64,000 nt of DNA from Chondrosia reniformis (taxonomy: Eukaryota > Porifera > Demospongiae > Chondrillida > Chondrillidae), in NCBI GenBank assembly GCA_947172415.1, contig OX359200.1, positions 2,110,501-2,174,500 of the forward strand, written 5' to 3'. The notes below the pieces were generated by a model. That model searched no databases. It was not told the origin of the DNA and saw nothing but the letters and a program-made list of their open reading frames with translations. The stretch's first letter is position 1; every line of letters starts with the position of its first letter. Shown here in pieces: positions 28,101 through 37,200 of the stretch. A program made the translations under genes and the position numbers.

Positions 28101-29415
28101 TATTCTCTTGCTACTGCATTGCATTATTTCAATTTGACATTTGGAAAAAAAACAATTGACCTTATCGTGCAAGAAATAAACCTTCAAGCAACACAAAATC
28201 CTTCTGAAAAAGGCTACATGGTGAGACACCACAGAAGATGAACATTTCCACTTTCTCAGCATACTAATCACTATGGGAGTGCATCCATTACCATGCTTGT
28301 CTGACTTATGGTCATTGATCCAATGTTAGGTGTACCAGTGATCACCATGGGAATGGCATTCTGCCCTCTCAAACCAGCAGGCAGCTGTTTCCATCTAACA
28401 AGTAAAACGCTGTTTCTAGAGGTCAACCGGGCTACAACAGACTACATAAACTTATTTAAAAAGTTGAAGCTTCAATGAAGCAATGGTAGCTTTCAAGGGT
28501 TGAAGTTCCTTCAACCCTTGAAAGCTTAAAGGATGGCTTTTAGTAATGATTATGTGCCAGTAATAATAGACAAATATACAAGAATAATACTCAGGTAGTG
28601 AAAACATTTTCTCTCATGTACAATTACTAGTGTTATAATGTTACAATCAATCAGACTTACCTCATAGTCTAACTCGATGCAGGCAAAGAGAGGGTTCTCA
28701 TATCCCACATCTATTCCCACTATGTGGTACACTAGACTATGACCCTTGTGAGCCTCCAGGGGAGAGGAGATAGTAAGCCTGGCTGTTGCATCCCTGTTCA
28801 GAACATACACAAACTTCTGCTTCTCTATAGCACTGATCATGACTGCTCTGCCCTTTGGGTCTACTGCTAGGTACTGCCCTGGGACAATACGCCGACAGCC
28901 ACTCTTTCCAAAGGTTTCTTGGTGGACTTTCTCAAACACATTCTTTTGAGGATTATACTCCAGAATCACAATGCGACCAGAATCACTTCCAACAACCACA
29001 TAGTCTGAAAAACAAATACTTAAAATTAGGACTGACAAAGCCTTCGCACAACTAAATAGAATTAGAGGTCATCAAACCTAACTAAATCCCATAAGATGGC
29101 CAGCTGTTGTAGCTAGAGTTTGACCAACCTTTGTTTCCACCTGTTAACCTGAAGGGAACAAGACTTCGCGCTTCTCCGAACACTTCTATACTTAAAATGG
29201 AATGTATCTTTCCGGTGTTGCTATCAGGACGCAAAAGCTCCAGGATCTTCCCCCTGGTCACAATTATCTCCTGCTGCTTGGCGCCACTAAAGTTACCATG
29301 CACCGCCTATGTGCCACAAAGACAAAGGTAAAATGAATATGATGATTACACTTAAATCGTTTCATACCTGTATAATACAGGATGCCTTCTGCAGTGTGAG
29401 GGCGTACAAGAACAT
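1157..29415 (-). CDS. SF3B3: Splicing factor 3b subunit 3 (SAP130), 21 exons, 3' end outside window
   Basis: SF3B3 is a U2 snRNP SF3b subunit that acts in the nucleus in branch-site recognition; it is a three-propeller protein related to DDB1 and CPSF160. Exons (minus): 29415-29368, 29306-29129, 29004-28661, 25604-25557, 21836-21567, 20963-20889, 20083-19980, 19062-18897, 17864-17696, 16587-16436, 15872-15768, 15696-15646, 15318-14957, 13540-13483, 13298-13104, 12662-12528, 11585-11430, 9924-9875, 5929-5647, 2433-2294, 1229-1157. All junctions keep phase and use GT-AG. The translation tracks human SF3B3 from MFLYALTLQ through [71 protein letters not shown] and [12 protein letters not shown] to [10 protein letters not shown]. 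That covers the MMS1_N region and most of CPSF_A. The donors after 29129, 17696 and 13483 are unusual (GTTGGT, GTTTGT, GTTTGT). No stop or frameshift is seen. The remaining roughly 150 C-terminal residues are not in positions 1-1156. Identity is very sure; exon ends rest on reading alone. Confidence 0.96.
2740..5006. repeat. 26-bp minisatellite, about 87 copies
   Basis: Tandem array of a 26-base unit built on tataagagtgtcccatgtca plus aactgc, in the SF3B3 intron between exons 19 and 20. Units differ at a few fixed positions (ctata/ctcta, ccc/cct, aac/aat/acc). Variant combinations recur as blocks: the aactggtata variant appears at 3331, 4111 and 4449, offsets of exactly 30 and 13 units. This is higher-order structure consistent with block duplication. 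Copies at the right edge are more diverged (gatatagg, gtgcccc). Confidence 0.97.
6281..6560. repeat. 40-bp minisatellite, 7 copies
   Basis: Seven units of exactly 40 bases, each starting gcccaatag. The first four carry cgagatagtgg; the last three drift to aacatagagg and gacatagaca. It lies in the SF3B3 intron between exons 18 and 19. Open frames across it are by-products of a stop-free repeat. Confidence 0.97.
7735..8917. repeat. 32-34-bp minisatellite, about 35 copies
   Basis: Array of gatggacacacacagacag followed by tcagtcagagaga or acagtcagagaga, with unit length shifting as the (GA)n part grows or shrinks. It lies in the SF3B3 intron between exons 18 and 19. On the transcribed strand it is a long C/U- and UG-rich tract. 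All three plus frames are open for up to 409 codons simply because the unit lacks stops; I do not regard them as genes. Confidence 0.97.
14130..14290 (+). repeat. Dispersed repeat, copy 2 (non-LTR 3' end-like)
   Basis: Second copy of the repeat at 515-640, ending in gagaagaagatgaaagaagg. It lies in the SF3B3 intron between exons 13 and 14. Just upstream, a related phrase (ccctcccaggtaa) occurs twice, near 13760 and 13945, suggesting the repeat body is longer and internally duplicated. Confidence 0.55.
18158..18512. mobile_element. Pogo-type MITE
   Basis: A 355-base element with terminal inverted repeats: left CAGTGCACTCCACTTAAT, right (reversed) CAGTGCACTCTACCTAAT. It is flanked by TA on both sides (18156-18157 and 18513-18514). 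A CAGT start and TA target duplication are typical of pogo/Tc1-mariner elements. No coding capacity. It lies in the SF3B3 intron between exons 8 and 9. Confidence 0.8.
19353..19735 (+). mobile_element. Repeat family A, copy 1 (full length)
   Basis: About 383-base dispersed element. It opens with a hairpin: aagtagttcgagt paired with actcgaactactt around a GC-rich loop of ggttgccgccccccg type. It continues through gccgccatttgcaaaaac and a cgtataaatt region, and ends atgaaaacaatagagggggc. Three further copies are at 43490, 51175 and 58409. No ORF and no clear matching terminal repeats. The class is unknown; a terminal hairpin would fit a Helitron-like or other non-autonomous element, but no CTRR end was confirmed. 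Confidence 0.75.
21927..22397. mobile_element. MITE with perfect 25-bp terminal inverted repeats
   Basis: The ends are exact inverted copies over 25 bases, starting GTAGGCACGGAAATTATC. The 471-base interior has nested palindromes (for example agtactggtagttt facing aaactaccagtact near 22018-22050). No protein is encoded. No convincing target duplication. It lies in the SF3B3 intron between exons 4 and 5. Confidence 0.8.
22687..23700 (+). pseudogene. Decayed PD-(D/E)xK nuclease-like gene antisense in SF3B3 intron
   Basis: Blocks in different frames read as one protein: an N-terminal acidic and helical part ([16 protein letters not shown] at 22687), [18 protein letters not shown] (about 22955), then after a possible intron (GTGTGT ... 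CCCTAG) [16 protein letters not shown], followed by MDYAVYK and [11 protein letters not shown] (about 23160-23240). Another possible intron precedes VIGYFAIC, then [12 protein letters not shown] and [16 protein letters not shown]. The spaced D plus E-A-K resembles the core of restriction-like nucleases, as in Crinkler-type effectors or transposon-linked nucleases. At least two frame breaks (near 22915 and 23385) suggest a pseudogene. Family assignment is inference. Confidence 0.45.
23775..24230. repeat. Possible pogo-like remnant rich in 'ttataacgaac' phrases
   Basis: Repeated gatataacgaac, cgttcattataaccc and gttcgttataagtggag phrases at both ends, the second group inverted relative to the first, resemble old pogo/Tigger-type inverted ends. 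Boundaries are uncertain. A similar-looking start (cagtgtaacccggataatcc) sits at about 22509 without a matching end. Confidence 0.3.
24848..25465 (+). pseudogene. Tc1/IS630-like transposase remnant
   Basis: ATG at 24848 opens a helix-turn-helix-like stretch ([17 protein letters not shown]), then stops and frame breaks. The 25225-25465 part retains [16 protein letters not shown], the first catalytic Asp in [10 protein letters not shown], and [12 protein letters not shown], the pattern after the first Asp of Tc1-like transposases. The second Asp and the last acidic residue are missing. It ends about 90 bases from SF3B3 exon 4 (25557-25604), on the opposite strand. Confidence 0.75.
25708..25805. 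mobile_element. 98-bp MITE with TTAA target duplication
   Basis: Ends AGGGGAACTGACACC and (reversed) AGGAGAACTGACACC, with one mismatch, flanked by TTAA at 25704-25707 and 25806-25809. TTAA duplication points to a piggyBac- or Kolobok-mobilised element. Only 100 bases upstream of SF3B3 exon 4 in gene orientation. Confidence 0.82.
26807..26894. repeat. 22-bp tandem repeat, 4 degenerate copies
   Basis: Four units starting cgaagt at 26807, 26829, 26851 and 26873, each with a second aagttc-like half. It lies in the SF3B3 intron between exons 3 and 4. Confidence 0.75.
26938..27215 (+). pseudogene. hAT-type transposase fragment (ZNF862-like)
   Basis: Plus-strand conceptual reading gives [20 protein letters not shown], then FKKAL, FFSGQCS-like and, after frame shifts, [20 protein letters not shown] followed by [13 protein letters not shown]. 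The order (HCLAL, FF, LKLKE..DVRWLSH) is characteristic of hAT-superfamily transposases and ZNF862-like derivatives. Several stops and shifts mark it as dead. Confidence 0.65.
27525..27665 (+). repeat. Dispersed repeat B, copy 1
   Basis: Matches 42295-42440 through agctaatt, gtccaccatttt, ggttac/agttacc, aacaggaa, cattaacataat and aaaacaatata. No ORF. Nature unknown. Confidence 0.5.
28488..28526. repeat. Perfect 18-bp inverted repeat with 3-base spacer
   Basis: Arm agctttcaagggttgaag, spacer ttc, then its exact reverse complement. It would form a strong hairpin in the SF3B3 pre-mRNA about 135 bases downstream of exon 3. Confidence 0.85.
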
Positions 29416-29533
29416 TGCTAGTATAGCCTACTTCGCCGCCATTTAAACCATGTGCATACTGAGCATGCGTGGACTCCTGGAAAGCAAATGACGTCCCGAT
29501 TTCCGATCTGAAGTAGGCTTCTGAAATCAGAGA
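29416..29533. promoter_or_regulatory. Compact divergent promoter of SF3B3 and the downstream plus-strand gene
   Basis: Only about 120 bases separate the SF3B3 ATG (minus) from a good plus-strand donor (gtaagt at 29534-29539). The stretch contains gccgccat, which on the SF3B3 strand reads ATGGCGGC, a YY1-type core 15-30 bases upstream of the ATG. It also contains a CRE-like TGACGT. No TATA box is seen. The motifs are seen directly; promoter function and bidirectionality are inference. Confidence 0.5.
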
Positions 29534-29539
29534 TTACCA

Positions 29540-29803
29540 ATTTGGTAAGTTACTCTTAAAAATTGGATTAGTCTTAAAAGAGGGAAGGGAAAGTCACTGC
29601 TATGTTTAAAGTAAGCCTACATACATAGATGTAGGCCGGACTACATAAACATGTAAGATCTTCAAACTGCGCCAAAGTTAACTCTGAGATGGTTTAGACT
29701 TTTAGTTATACAGTAGTTGGTTCTTTTAGATTCCTAGGGGTCTTCTTCAGTGATCCATCTCAAAGATGTTAGACCTTAAGGCTCTTATTGTTTCATCTGT
29801 TAG
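29540..29803 (+). other. Likely intron of the beta-propeller gene
   Basis: Bounded by gtaagttac at 29534 and tctgttag at 29803. Contains an out-of-frame ATG at about 29766 but nothing else coding. Confidence 0.45.
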
Positions 29804-30706
29804 GTACGTTCTGATGTCGACCTTGGCAATATAAGGAATGCCATTGGTGTCTTAGAACTGCCGGAACCGAAAGATGAAACTGATTACGAAGTCGTTGGTG
29901 GGCTCGTTGTTGGTAATAATGGCTTGATTATCATTTTAGAGCAGGTTGGAAAGTGTAAGAAAGTGTACATTTATGATAATGCCAAGAAGCTAGTCAAAGA
30001 ATTTGTCATTAGACTGAACCATGATGTAGATGTGGATGAAACATTCCACACCACCAATATGATTTTGGATGTGAACAATACTGTTTTAATATCCATCTAT
30101 GGCAAAGGATACATCTTGAGGTATAATCTTAATGGAAAAAAGTTGCCTAACATTATTTTACCTGGTGAGGTCAAAAATGTAGCTGGTATTGCTGCAGCAC
30201 AAAATGGTGATCTCTACATATTTTCTCTTAATACAAGAAGTATATTCAAGCTACCAAAAGGTATCCAAAGTGAATGGGAAGAAGTGCTAACAAGAGAACA
30301 CTATGCCATCTGGGAGGATGAGTCTCTTCCTTACTCCTTTTCACTGGGGCAGCTAGTTTTTGGGCCAGATGGGTATCTCTACATAGCAGCCCAAATCTGT
30401 ATAATTGTGGTGGATCCCATTTCCAAAGTCTACATAAGACGGATTGGAGCTATAGAACACAAAGGAGGTATTGTGGGTCATATTCAAGGCGTCTTTGTAT
30501 CAGCTGATGGATATGTTTTTGGAATGGATCCTGATGAAAAACATGTCTACATTTTCAAAGCTGATGGATCCTATGTTGGTAAGCTGAGAGGAACAGATTT
30601 TGGAGTGAGAGGTTACAGTGCAACCAAAGATCATCATGTTGCAGTAGATTATTATGGATACATTTTTGTATCTAATATTAGGTTGAAAAAGATTCTTATA
30701 GTGTAA
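29804..30706 (+). CDS. Beta-propeller-like (NHL/SMP-30-type) protein, last coding exon
   Basis: Open for 300 codons after an acceptor (tctgttag) to TAA at 30704-30706. It starts VRSDVDLGNIRNAIG and ends VSNIRLKKILIV. Repeats of about 40-50 residues contain G-(N/D)-G-x-(L/I)-Y/I strands: NNGLIII, QNGDLYIFS, PDGYLYIAA, ADGYVFGMD, YYGYIFVSN. This pattern fits NHL or gluconolactonase-like propeller blades. No membrane segment. An upstream exon should join by the donor near 29534, but I find no in-frame ATG there; the first in-frame ATG inside is near 30058. Either a 5' exon was missed, translation starts internally, or the gene is partial. It is divergent from SF3B3 over a short shared promoter. 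Specific function unknown. Confidence 0.7.
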   Translation, partial: VRSDVDLGNIRNAIGVLELPEPKDETDYEVVGGLVVGNNGLIIILEQVGKCKKVYIYDNAKKLVKEFVIRLNHDVDVDETFHTTNMILDVNNTVLISIYGKGYILRYNLNGKKLPNIILPGEVKNVAGIAAAQNGDLYIFSLNTRSIFKLPKGIQSEWEEVLTREHYAIWEDESLPYSFSLGQLVFGPDGYLYIAAQICIIVVDPISKVYIRRIGAIEHKGGIVGHIQGVFVSADGYVFGMDPDEKHVYIFKADGSYVGKLRGTDFGVRGYSATKDHHVAVDYYGYIFVSNIRLKKILIV

Positions 30707-31179
30707 ATTATAAATAATATTTTTGTGTAAATGGTTGTAATTTCATTATTTCAGAGATTGTATTTATGCTTATGTTTATACACAGTGCAAGTTATATAAT
30801 CACAAAATGCTTTGATTCTAGGATAAGGAGTATGTACTTTGTAACGTGTGAGGAGCTTCCTTCAAGTCTTCATCCGACTCATGATCAAAGGGATCCTCTG
30901 TCTTGGCAAATATATCATCACTTATAGTGTGCTATGAACCCTTTCAAAGATAACCATTTTGTACTATAAATGTGTATAGTACTCAGTATCCAATTACACC
31001 ATTTTGTACTTCCATGAAATATTAGTTGACCATTTTCATGCAATGATAGATTTAGTACTAAGTCTATGGATTATAGAACTGCATACCTTTGATGAAGGAT
31101 GAGACAAATTGATTTTGATTGAATGTTTTAGAGTAAAACATTAGAACTAGCACATTTTTCTTTTTTTATTGAAATTTAC

Positions 31180-31452
31180 AGGCCCGTACGGAGGGGGGTT
31201 CGTTGGGTTCATACGAACCCCCCCTCCAGTACCTGTGGTAAACAAAAATCAGAACCTAACCATTTTGTAGCAGTCCAAGACCTTATTGAGGATTAAACCT
31301 CTTCAAGTTCCGTCGTATGCATTATACGCACCTCACTGTCCTCCATTTTGTCATGACGTCATCCATGAGAATTTTTCGGTAGATGGCACATATACACAGT
31401 ACTGAAATGATTACGCAATATATTATATAATATATTATACATATATCGTACT
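31180..31452. mobile_element. About 270-bp insertion upstream of the collagen gene, absent from the duplicate
   Basis: The upstream regions of the two collagen copies align (gaaattta / gaaattca on the left, aaaatgagttattaaacc / aaaatgagttgttaaacc on the right) except for this block. The block starts caggcccgtacggagg and contains a hairpin of ggaggggggttcg with cgaaccccccctcc. Presence in one copy only shows insertion here or deletion there after duplication. Class unknown. Confidence 0.6.
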
Positions 31453-31604
31453 TAAAATGAGTTATTAAACCATCTTGTGGTTAGTATCTTGTACCAGCTT
31501 GTAAGTTTAACCAATATGGTAATAGGTTTTGTTATGATAGGAATACCTTATAAAAGAGACCAAATATAATACACAAGACAAGTGAGGAATAGAATATTCT
31601 GAGG

Positions 31605-32674
31605 ATGCTACACAGCTCAACAATTCTGCTACTTCTAACAGGACTAGCACTGTCTGTTGGTGAGTACTAGTGCGTATACATAGCTAGTCCATGCAGCTCC
31701 TCTGCATTCATGCACACATATATATGATCATGAAGTTCCTACATATACATATTTCAGCTATATATTCCTCATCATTGAGCTGTAACTCAGTGCCTGGCAA
31801 CTACAAGCTTGTATGGTTTGTGCATCTATTCCAGAGAGAGCTTTTCAATGATAGTTGACCATGCACATCATATTAGTTATATGTACGTATATACAGCAAT
31901 CATACAGTATATATGCATGTAGTTACACAAGGGAACACTGACACTAACAACTGCCAACAAAATAGTGTCCCAGGAGTGCCAGGAGTACCAGGAGTGCCAG
32001 GTGTACATGGACAACAAGGGCAGAAGGGAGAACAAGGTTGGTACTTTATTACAATTTTGAGATGAGTAATTATAAAGCTTCCTATTGTATACGTAACAGG
32101 ATTGCCTGGTCCACCAGGACCACCTGGGTCAAGCCAATCAGAATCTGGTACAACTTATATTCGGTGGGGAAAGTCAAACTGTCAAAGTATATCTGGAACA
32201 GAACTAGTTTATGATGGTATAGCAGTTAGTTCTCACCGCCATGAGAAAGGCTCTGGAGCTAATCACTTGTGTCTAGTCAAAAACCCTGAATATGCTGGTT
32301 ATACTCCTGGGATACAAAATATAATTCAATTGTATCCATTAGAATATGAGAACATAGCTGCAGTTCAGAATCACAATGCTCCATGTGCTGTGTGTGGAAC
32401 TACCAGAAATAAGGTTCTAATGATACCTGGAACCATAACATGTCCTTTAGGGTGGACCAGGGAGTATTACGGGTACATAATGACACAGAGGAAGGATATT
32501 CAACAGAAATCTGAATTTATCTGCGTAGATGGACAACCTGATGGCTTGCCTGGAAGTGCTGGACATACAGAACCCGCAGGAGAGCTATTTCGTGTGGAAG
32601 CAGTCTGTGGTATTATACCATGTCCTCCTTATAATGATTACAAGGAAATTACGTGTGCAGTCTGCACTATGTAG
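31605..32674 (+). CDS. Short-chain (spongin-like) collagen, secreted
   Basis: Three exons: 31605-31659, 31974-32036, 32100-32674; phases match and give about 230 residues. Exon 1 encodes a signal peptide (MLHSSTILLLLTGLALSVG). Exon 2 is collagenous Gly-X-Y (GVPGVPGVPGVHGQQGQKGE). Exon 3 adds GLPGPPGPPGSS and then a Cys-rich C-terminal domain of about 180 residues (YIRWGKSNC, LVYDGIAVSSHRHEKGSG, HNAPCAVCGTTRNKVLMIPG, CPLGWTREYYGYIM, FICVDGQPDGLPGSAGHT, ICP-like CPPYNDYKEITCAVCTM). This layout is that of short-chain collagens known in sponges and other invertebrates, which build extracellular fibres or matrix. AG acceptors at cccag and gtgccag are both possible for exon 2; I chose the first. 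A decayed tandem copy lies at 33912-37850. Confidence 0.88.
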
Positions 32675-33580
32675 ACATTCAATACAAGAACAGACTATAT
32701 ACCATTTTATACTAGATATGATACTCAGTAGCTAACAAAACATTTTGTTCTTACATATCAAAACATTTGTAGAGACCAATTTGAGGGAATGATATATCTA
32801 TTACATATGCAAACGTTATTAAACATTAGCAATGATATTTTCTTCCCCACCATCGTCCAGATGAGTTTGAGCTCCTTTTGTATGCACCATGGGCACATTT
32901 CAAGCATAGAGTCTAATTAAGTTGACAGGGAGTTATTTTGTACACCATGCAACATTCTAAAGATGGTTAATTATTCAAAACTAAAATACAAATATATATT
33001 ATATAATATGTATGAAGCTCAGCTTAGATACAGCATGTAAGTGTAATATATATTCCATATACATGTGGGTGGATCATTCTATAAGAGAAGATCTAGAAAA
33101 AACGATAAGAAGCAATTGATTGGGAATCAAACACATGACATGCAGGTTATTTGATCACTAGCTAGTATCAGACCATGGCATGAATAGTGACAGGGGTTAC
33201 AAGCTTAAGGATTAGATTACAACTAAAATTTGAAACAAGGTTAACCTTTGCTAGACACTATATATAGCTGTTGAGTTTCAAAAGCTATAACCTTTTCCAA
33301 CAATTGCAGAACATATATTGCAAGTTAAATAATAACATTAAGTTAAAAGTAGGGATGGCACTATAACAGTGACTGGCACATCTATATAGTAAAAGTAACA
33401 AACAAGAAAGTGATCATATGGTATAAGGTTATAGCTAACATTTGCAGAAGTGGCATATATATATACTGAAACTTAACTATACACATCACTTCTATAGTTT
33501 GTGTGCATGATGGATATACTAGGAGAGGGATCGATGCGCCCAAACATATATATAAGTGATGTGTAACCATAAGATAAGAT
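32675..33580. other. Intergenic between collagen gene and duplicate
   Basis: AT-rich. No open frame above 62 codons looks real and no repeat was recognised. From about 33583 the sequence becomes homologous to 30947 onward, marking the left edge of the duplicated segment. Confidence 0.5.
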
Positions 33581-34236
33581 GTATAAGATAACCATTTTGC
33601 ACTTCCCTGAAATATTGGTTGAGCAATGATAGATTAAATGCTGAGTCTATGGACTATAGAACTGCCATATACCTTTGATGAAGGATGAGACAAAATGATT
33701 TTTATTGAATGTTTTTGTGTAAAACATCAGAACTAGCACATTGCTCTTTCTTATTGAAATTCATCTAAAAATGAGTTGTTAAACCATTTTGTGTGGTTAG
33801 TATACCACCTAGTAGTTTGTAAGTTTAACCAAATATTATGATAATGGTTTTGTAATGATTAAAAGACACCCAATACTACACAAGACAAGTAAGGAATAGA
33901 ATATTCTGAGGATGCTACACAGCCATTGCAGGAGTGTCAGATGTACATGGACAACAAGGGCAGAAGGGAGAACAAGGTTGGTACTTCATTACAATTTGAG
34001 ATGAGTAGTTATAAACCTTCCTATTATATATGTACCAGGATTGCCTGGTCCACCACGGTCATGTACCTGGGTCAAGCCAATCAGAATATGGTACAACTTA
34101 TATGTTCGGTAGGAAAAGTCTCACAGTCAAAGTATATCTGAAAGAGGGCTGGTTTATGATGATATAGCAGTAGTTCTCCCCGCCATGAATAAGACTCTGG
34201 AACTAATCACTTGTGTCTAGTCAAAAACCCTGAATA

Positions 34237-37200
34237 TAGTGCATTTCACCATAAATGTAAAAACATTTAATAGCACGGCGAAGATCAGCCATTTGAATAA
34301 ACCCACCAAGTTGGGTATGAAACTAGAGAGCAAAGCTTCAGAAATCTTAAGATTTTTTCGATTTTCTCGTAGATACTTCGAGTACGGAGATACGGGCAAC
34401 GAAAGCGATCTAACTAAAAGTGCCAATGAGATTACGCGATGTGGTCACGTTTGCATATTTAATTAGGTATAAAACGAGGTATACCGCAACGATATTGCGT
34501 TAAACTGTGGTCATTAAAATGTCGGGCGATTCACGATGATATAGACATACTTACTAGTAAGCTTTTTCGTATCCTAGATGCAACGTACGTTGACAACGCT
34601 TTATTTAAATATTAAGCGACTTCTTCTTAAGGGATTGATAACGCTAAAAGTTTATTTTCTGGCAAACAATGTCTGAAATCGATCGAGAAACGGCAACCAA
34701 CGAATTACGAAGCGATACGGAAGATTCCCCTACAACACCCACTTCAGATTTACAGGAGATTGTTTCTACAAAGAGGAACACACCTTCTCCAGTGTCTAGA
34801 TGGAGCAAGAAGAAGAAACTGGTCGAAAGAACAAGAATGGCATCACACTCCAGGTGGTATCCTAGGCTTACCTCTATAGCTGAGACTGATAACACTACTA
34901 CTGAAGTAATGCAATCAGTTGGTCCATCCACTTCAGCTAGTGAGCAGATTTTAGATCCACAACAAGAACTAAGTCCACTTGCATATGCAATATCATCAAG
35001 TTCTGAGGATGAGGTAACTATAAAGCACAGCTTCTGACAAATAATTAATTTTACAAAAATATATATAACAGAAAATTGTTAATAGTTATGACAAATTAAA
35101 TCTTTTAGGTTGACAGTGATGATGAAGTAGCCGAAGGTTTTTCATTTGAGCAAGCAAAGCCCATCTACCAGGATTGGGTAAAAAGGCTACCAACAGTTGA
35201 TCGCAAAATCCTTGGCTCAATGCTGTATGATCACCTTCACCACTTTCACAGTTTGGGAAAGACTGACTCAGCAAATAGTGCAGCTGAAGCTCTTCAAATG
35301 GAGAAGAGGTCCATCACTAGGTGGCACAACAATTTCTACAAGGGTAAAGGAAGCATAACTGCTGACAGAAGGGGAAGTACGCAAGGCCATCACTGTTAGA
35401 TCAAGAAGATATTTGCAGGAAGTCGGTCAGGTGGTTGAGAGAAAAGGTACATTTGCTGAAATTTAACTTGACATCAACCAAGTTTTGTTCCTGGCTAAAT
35501 GAATATTTGCCAACGCTTAACCTTGATGATAACTTTCCCAAAGAAATCTCAGAGGTGACAGCTTTCCGCTATATGAAAAAGTTGGGGTTTAGTAGTAGTC
35601 CCTATCACCAAGGCTACACAGATGGGCATGAGAGACTAGATGTCGTAGAGTACAGGAAGTCCTTTCCCCAGAAACTGCGATTTCTGGAGTCCGTTCATTT
35701 GCCACCTCCAATTTGTGAAGACGGGATTGCTTCATGGAATTCTGGTGATCCATCAAAGTCGCGCTATGTCATCTTCTTGTATCATGATGAGACCGTTTTC
35801 AATGCTAATGATGCCCAAGGCACTACTTGGGTGGATCCAGAAGGCAGAGGAGCAATACGACCAAAAGGAAAGGGCAGAGGACTTATGATTAGTGACTATA
35901 TAGAAGAATTTGGAGGATACCTTCGCCTTACTCAGCAGCAACTTGAGGATGCAAGGAGAGAATTTATTTCTTTTCCCAGGGAGGCACGAGATATGCTGGA
36001 ATTTCAGCGAGATGGCTACTGGGACAATGAGAGATTCATCAGAAGTGTACGAAAGGCCGTACGCATCGCCGAGTATAAGTATCCTTCAGACCAGTATGAC
36101 CTGGTTTGGATTTTCGACCACAGCAGTGGACATCAGGATTACTCAGAAGATGCTTTGGTTGCTTCTCGAATGAATGTCAAACCAGGAGGGAAGCAACCAA
36201 AGATGCATCCAGGAAGGCTTACAGACGGCACTCCCCAGTCAATGGTGTTCATGGATGGAACTCCAAAGGGATTAGACATCATCCTTAGAGAACGCGGGGT
36301 TAATACAGATGGCTTAAATCGCTTGGAGATGGTGAAGAGGATGCAGGAATTTCCTGACTTCAAACACGAGAAAACCAGTGTACAGCAGTTTCTTGAGGGA
36401 AAGCATCACAGATGCCTCTTCAACCCCAAAGTAATTATTCAATTTGGATAGTACATGCTTTGCACATTTTCCACTGTAAAACATGTACCTTAAGTTCCCT
36501 ACTACTGACCCATTTAGTTCCATCCTGAGCTGAACCCCATCGAAAGATGTTGGGGCAAAGCAAAGAAGTATGCAAGGGCTAACTGTGATTACTCCATGTC
36601 AGGCTTGAGAAGAGTAGTTCCAGATGCTCTTGATTCAGTTTCCTTGGACACGATCAGGAAGTATTTCCGCAAGTGTAGAAATTACAATTTAGCCTACATA
36701 GAAGGTGAAATGACTGGAAAAGATGCTGATATCAAAGTTAAAGAGTATAAGTCCCACAGAAGAGTTCCTACAATCGAAAGTTAATTTGTACCTTTAGATA
36801 TATACCATTGACATGCAAATATACTATATAAGCAGAATCACTATACAAAATATCACTATCCTCAAGATATAGTCTAATCAGTTTGCATACCATCATCATA
36901 TTGACTTCATCATCATCATAAACTGTTTATCAAAATATTTTATTAAAAATTCTCAGGATAATTGGATAAGACATGCATCCCTAAATTGTACATTTCAGGA
37001 AATTCTACTAGACTTATATGAGTCTTTTTGAGCCTTAATTTATGTTTATAAGTAGCCTATATAGCACATGCTGGTTACTTGAAACCAGATGTTTTGATAA
37101 GGGTCATAATCGTTTGCAAGTCCAAAATTCAAAGCCTCATATTTTCTTTACAGAAATTGAAATAAACAAAATCGATCCGTAACACTTTAGTACTTTTAAT

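Noticed and set aside
29766..29830. ATG MLDLKALIVSS as start of the propeller gene
   Set aside because: It is one base out of frame with the propeller ORF and soon hits a stop.
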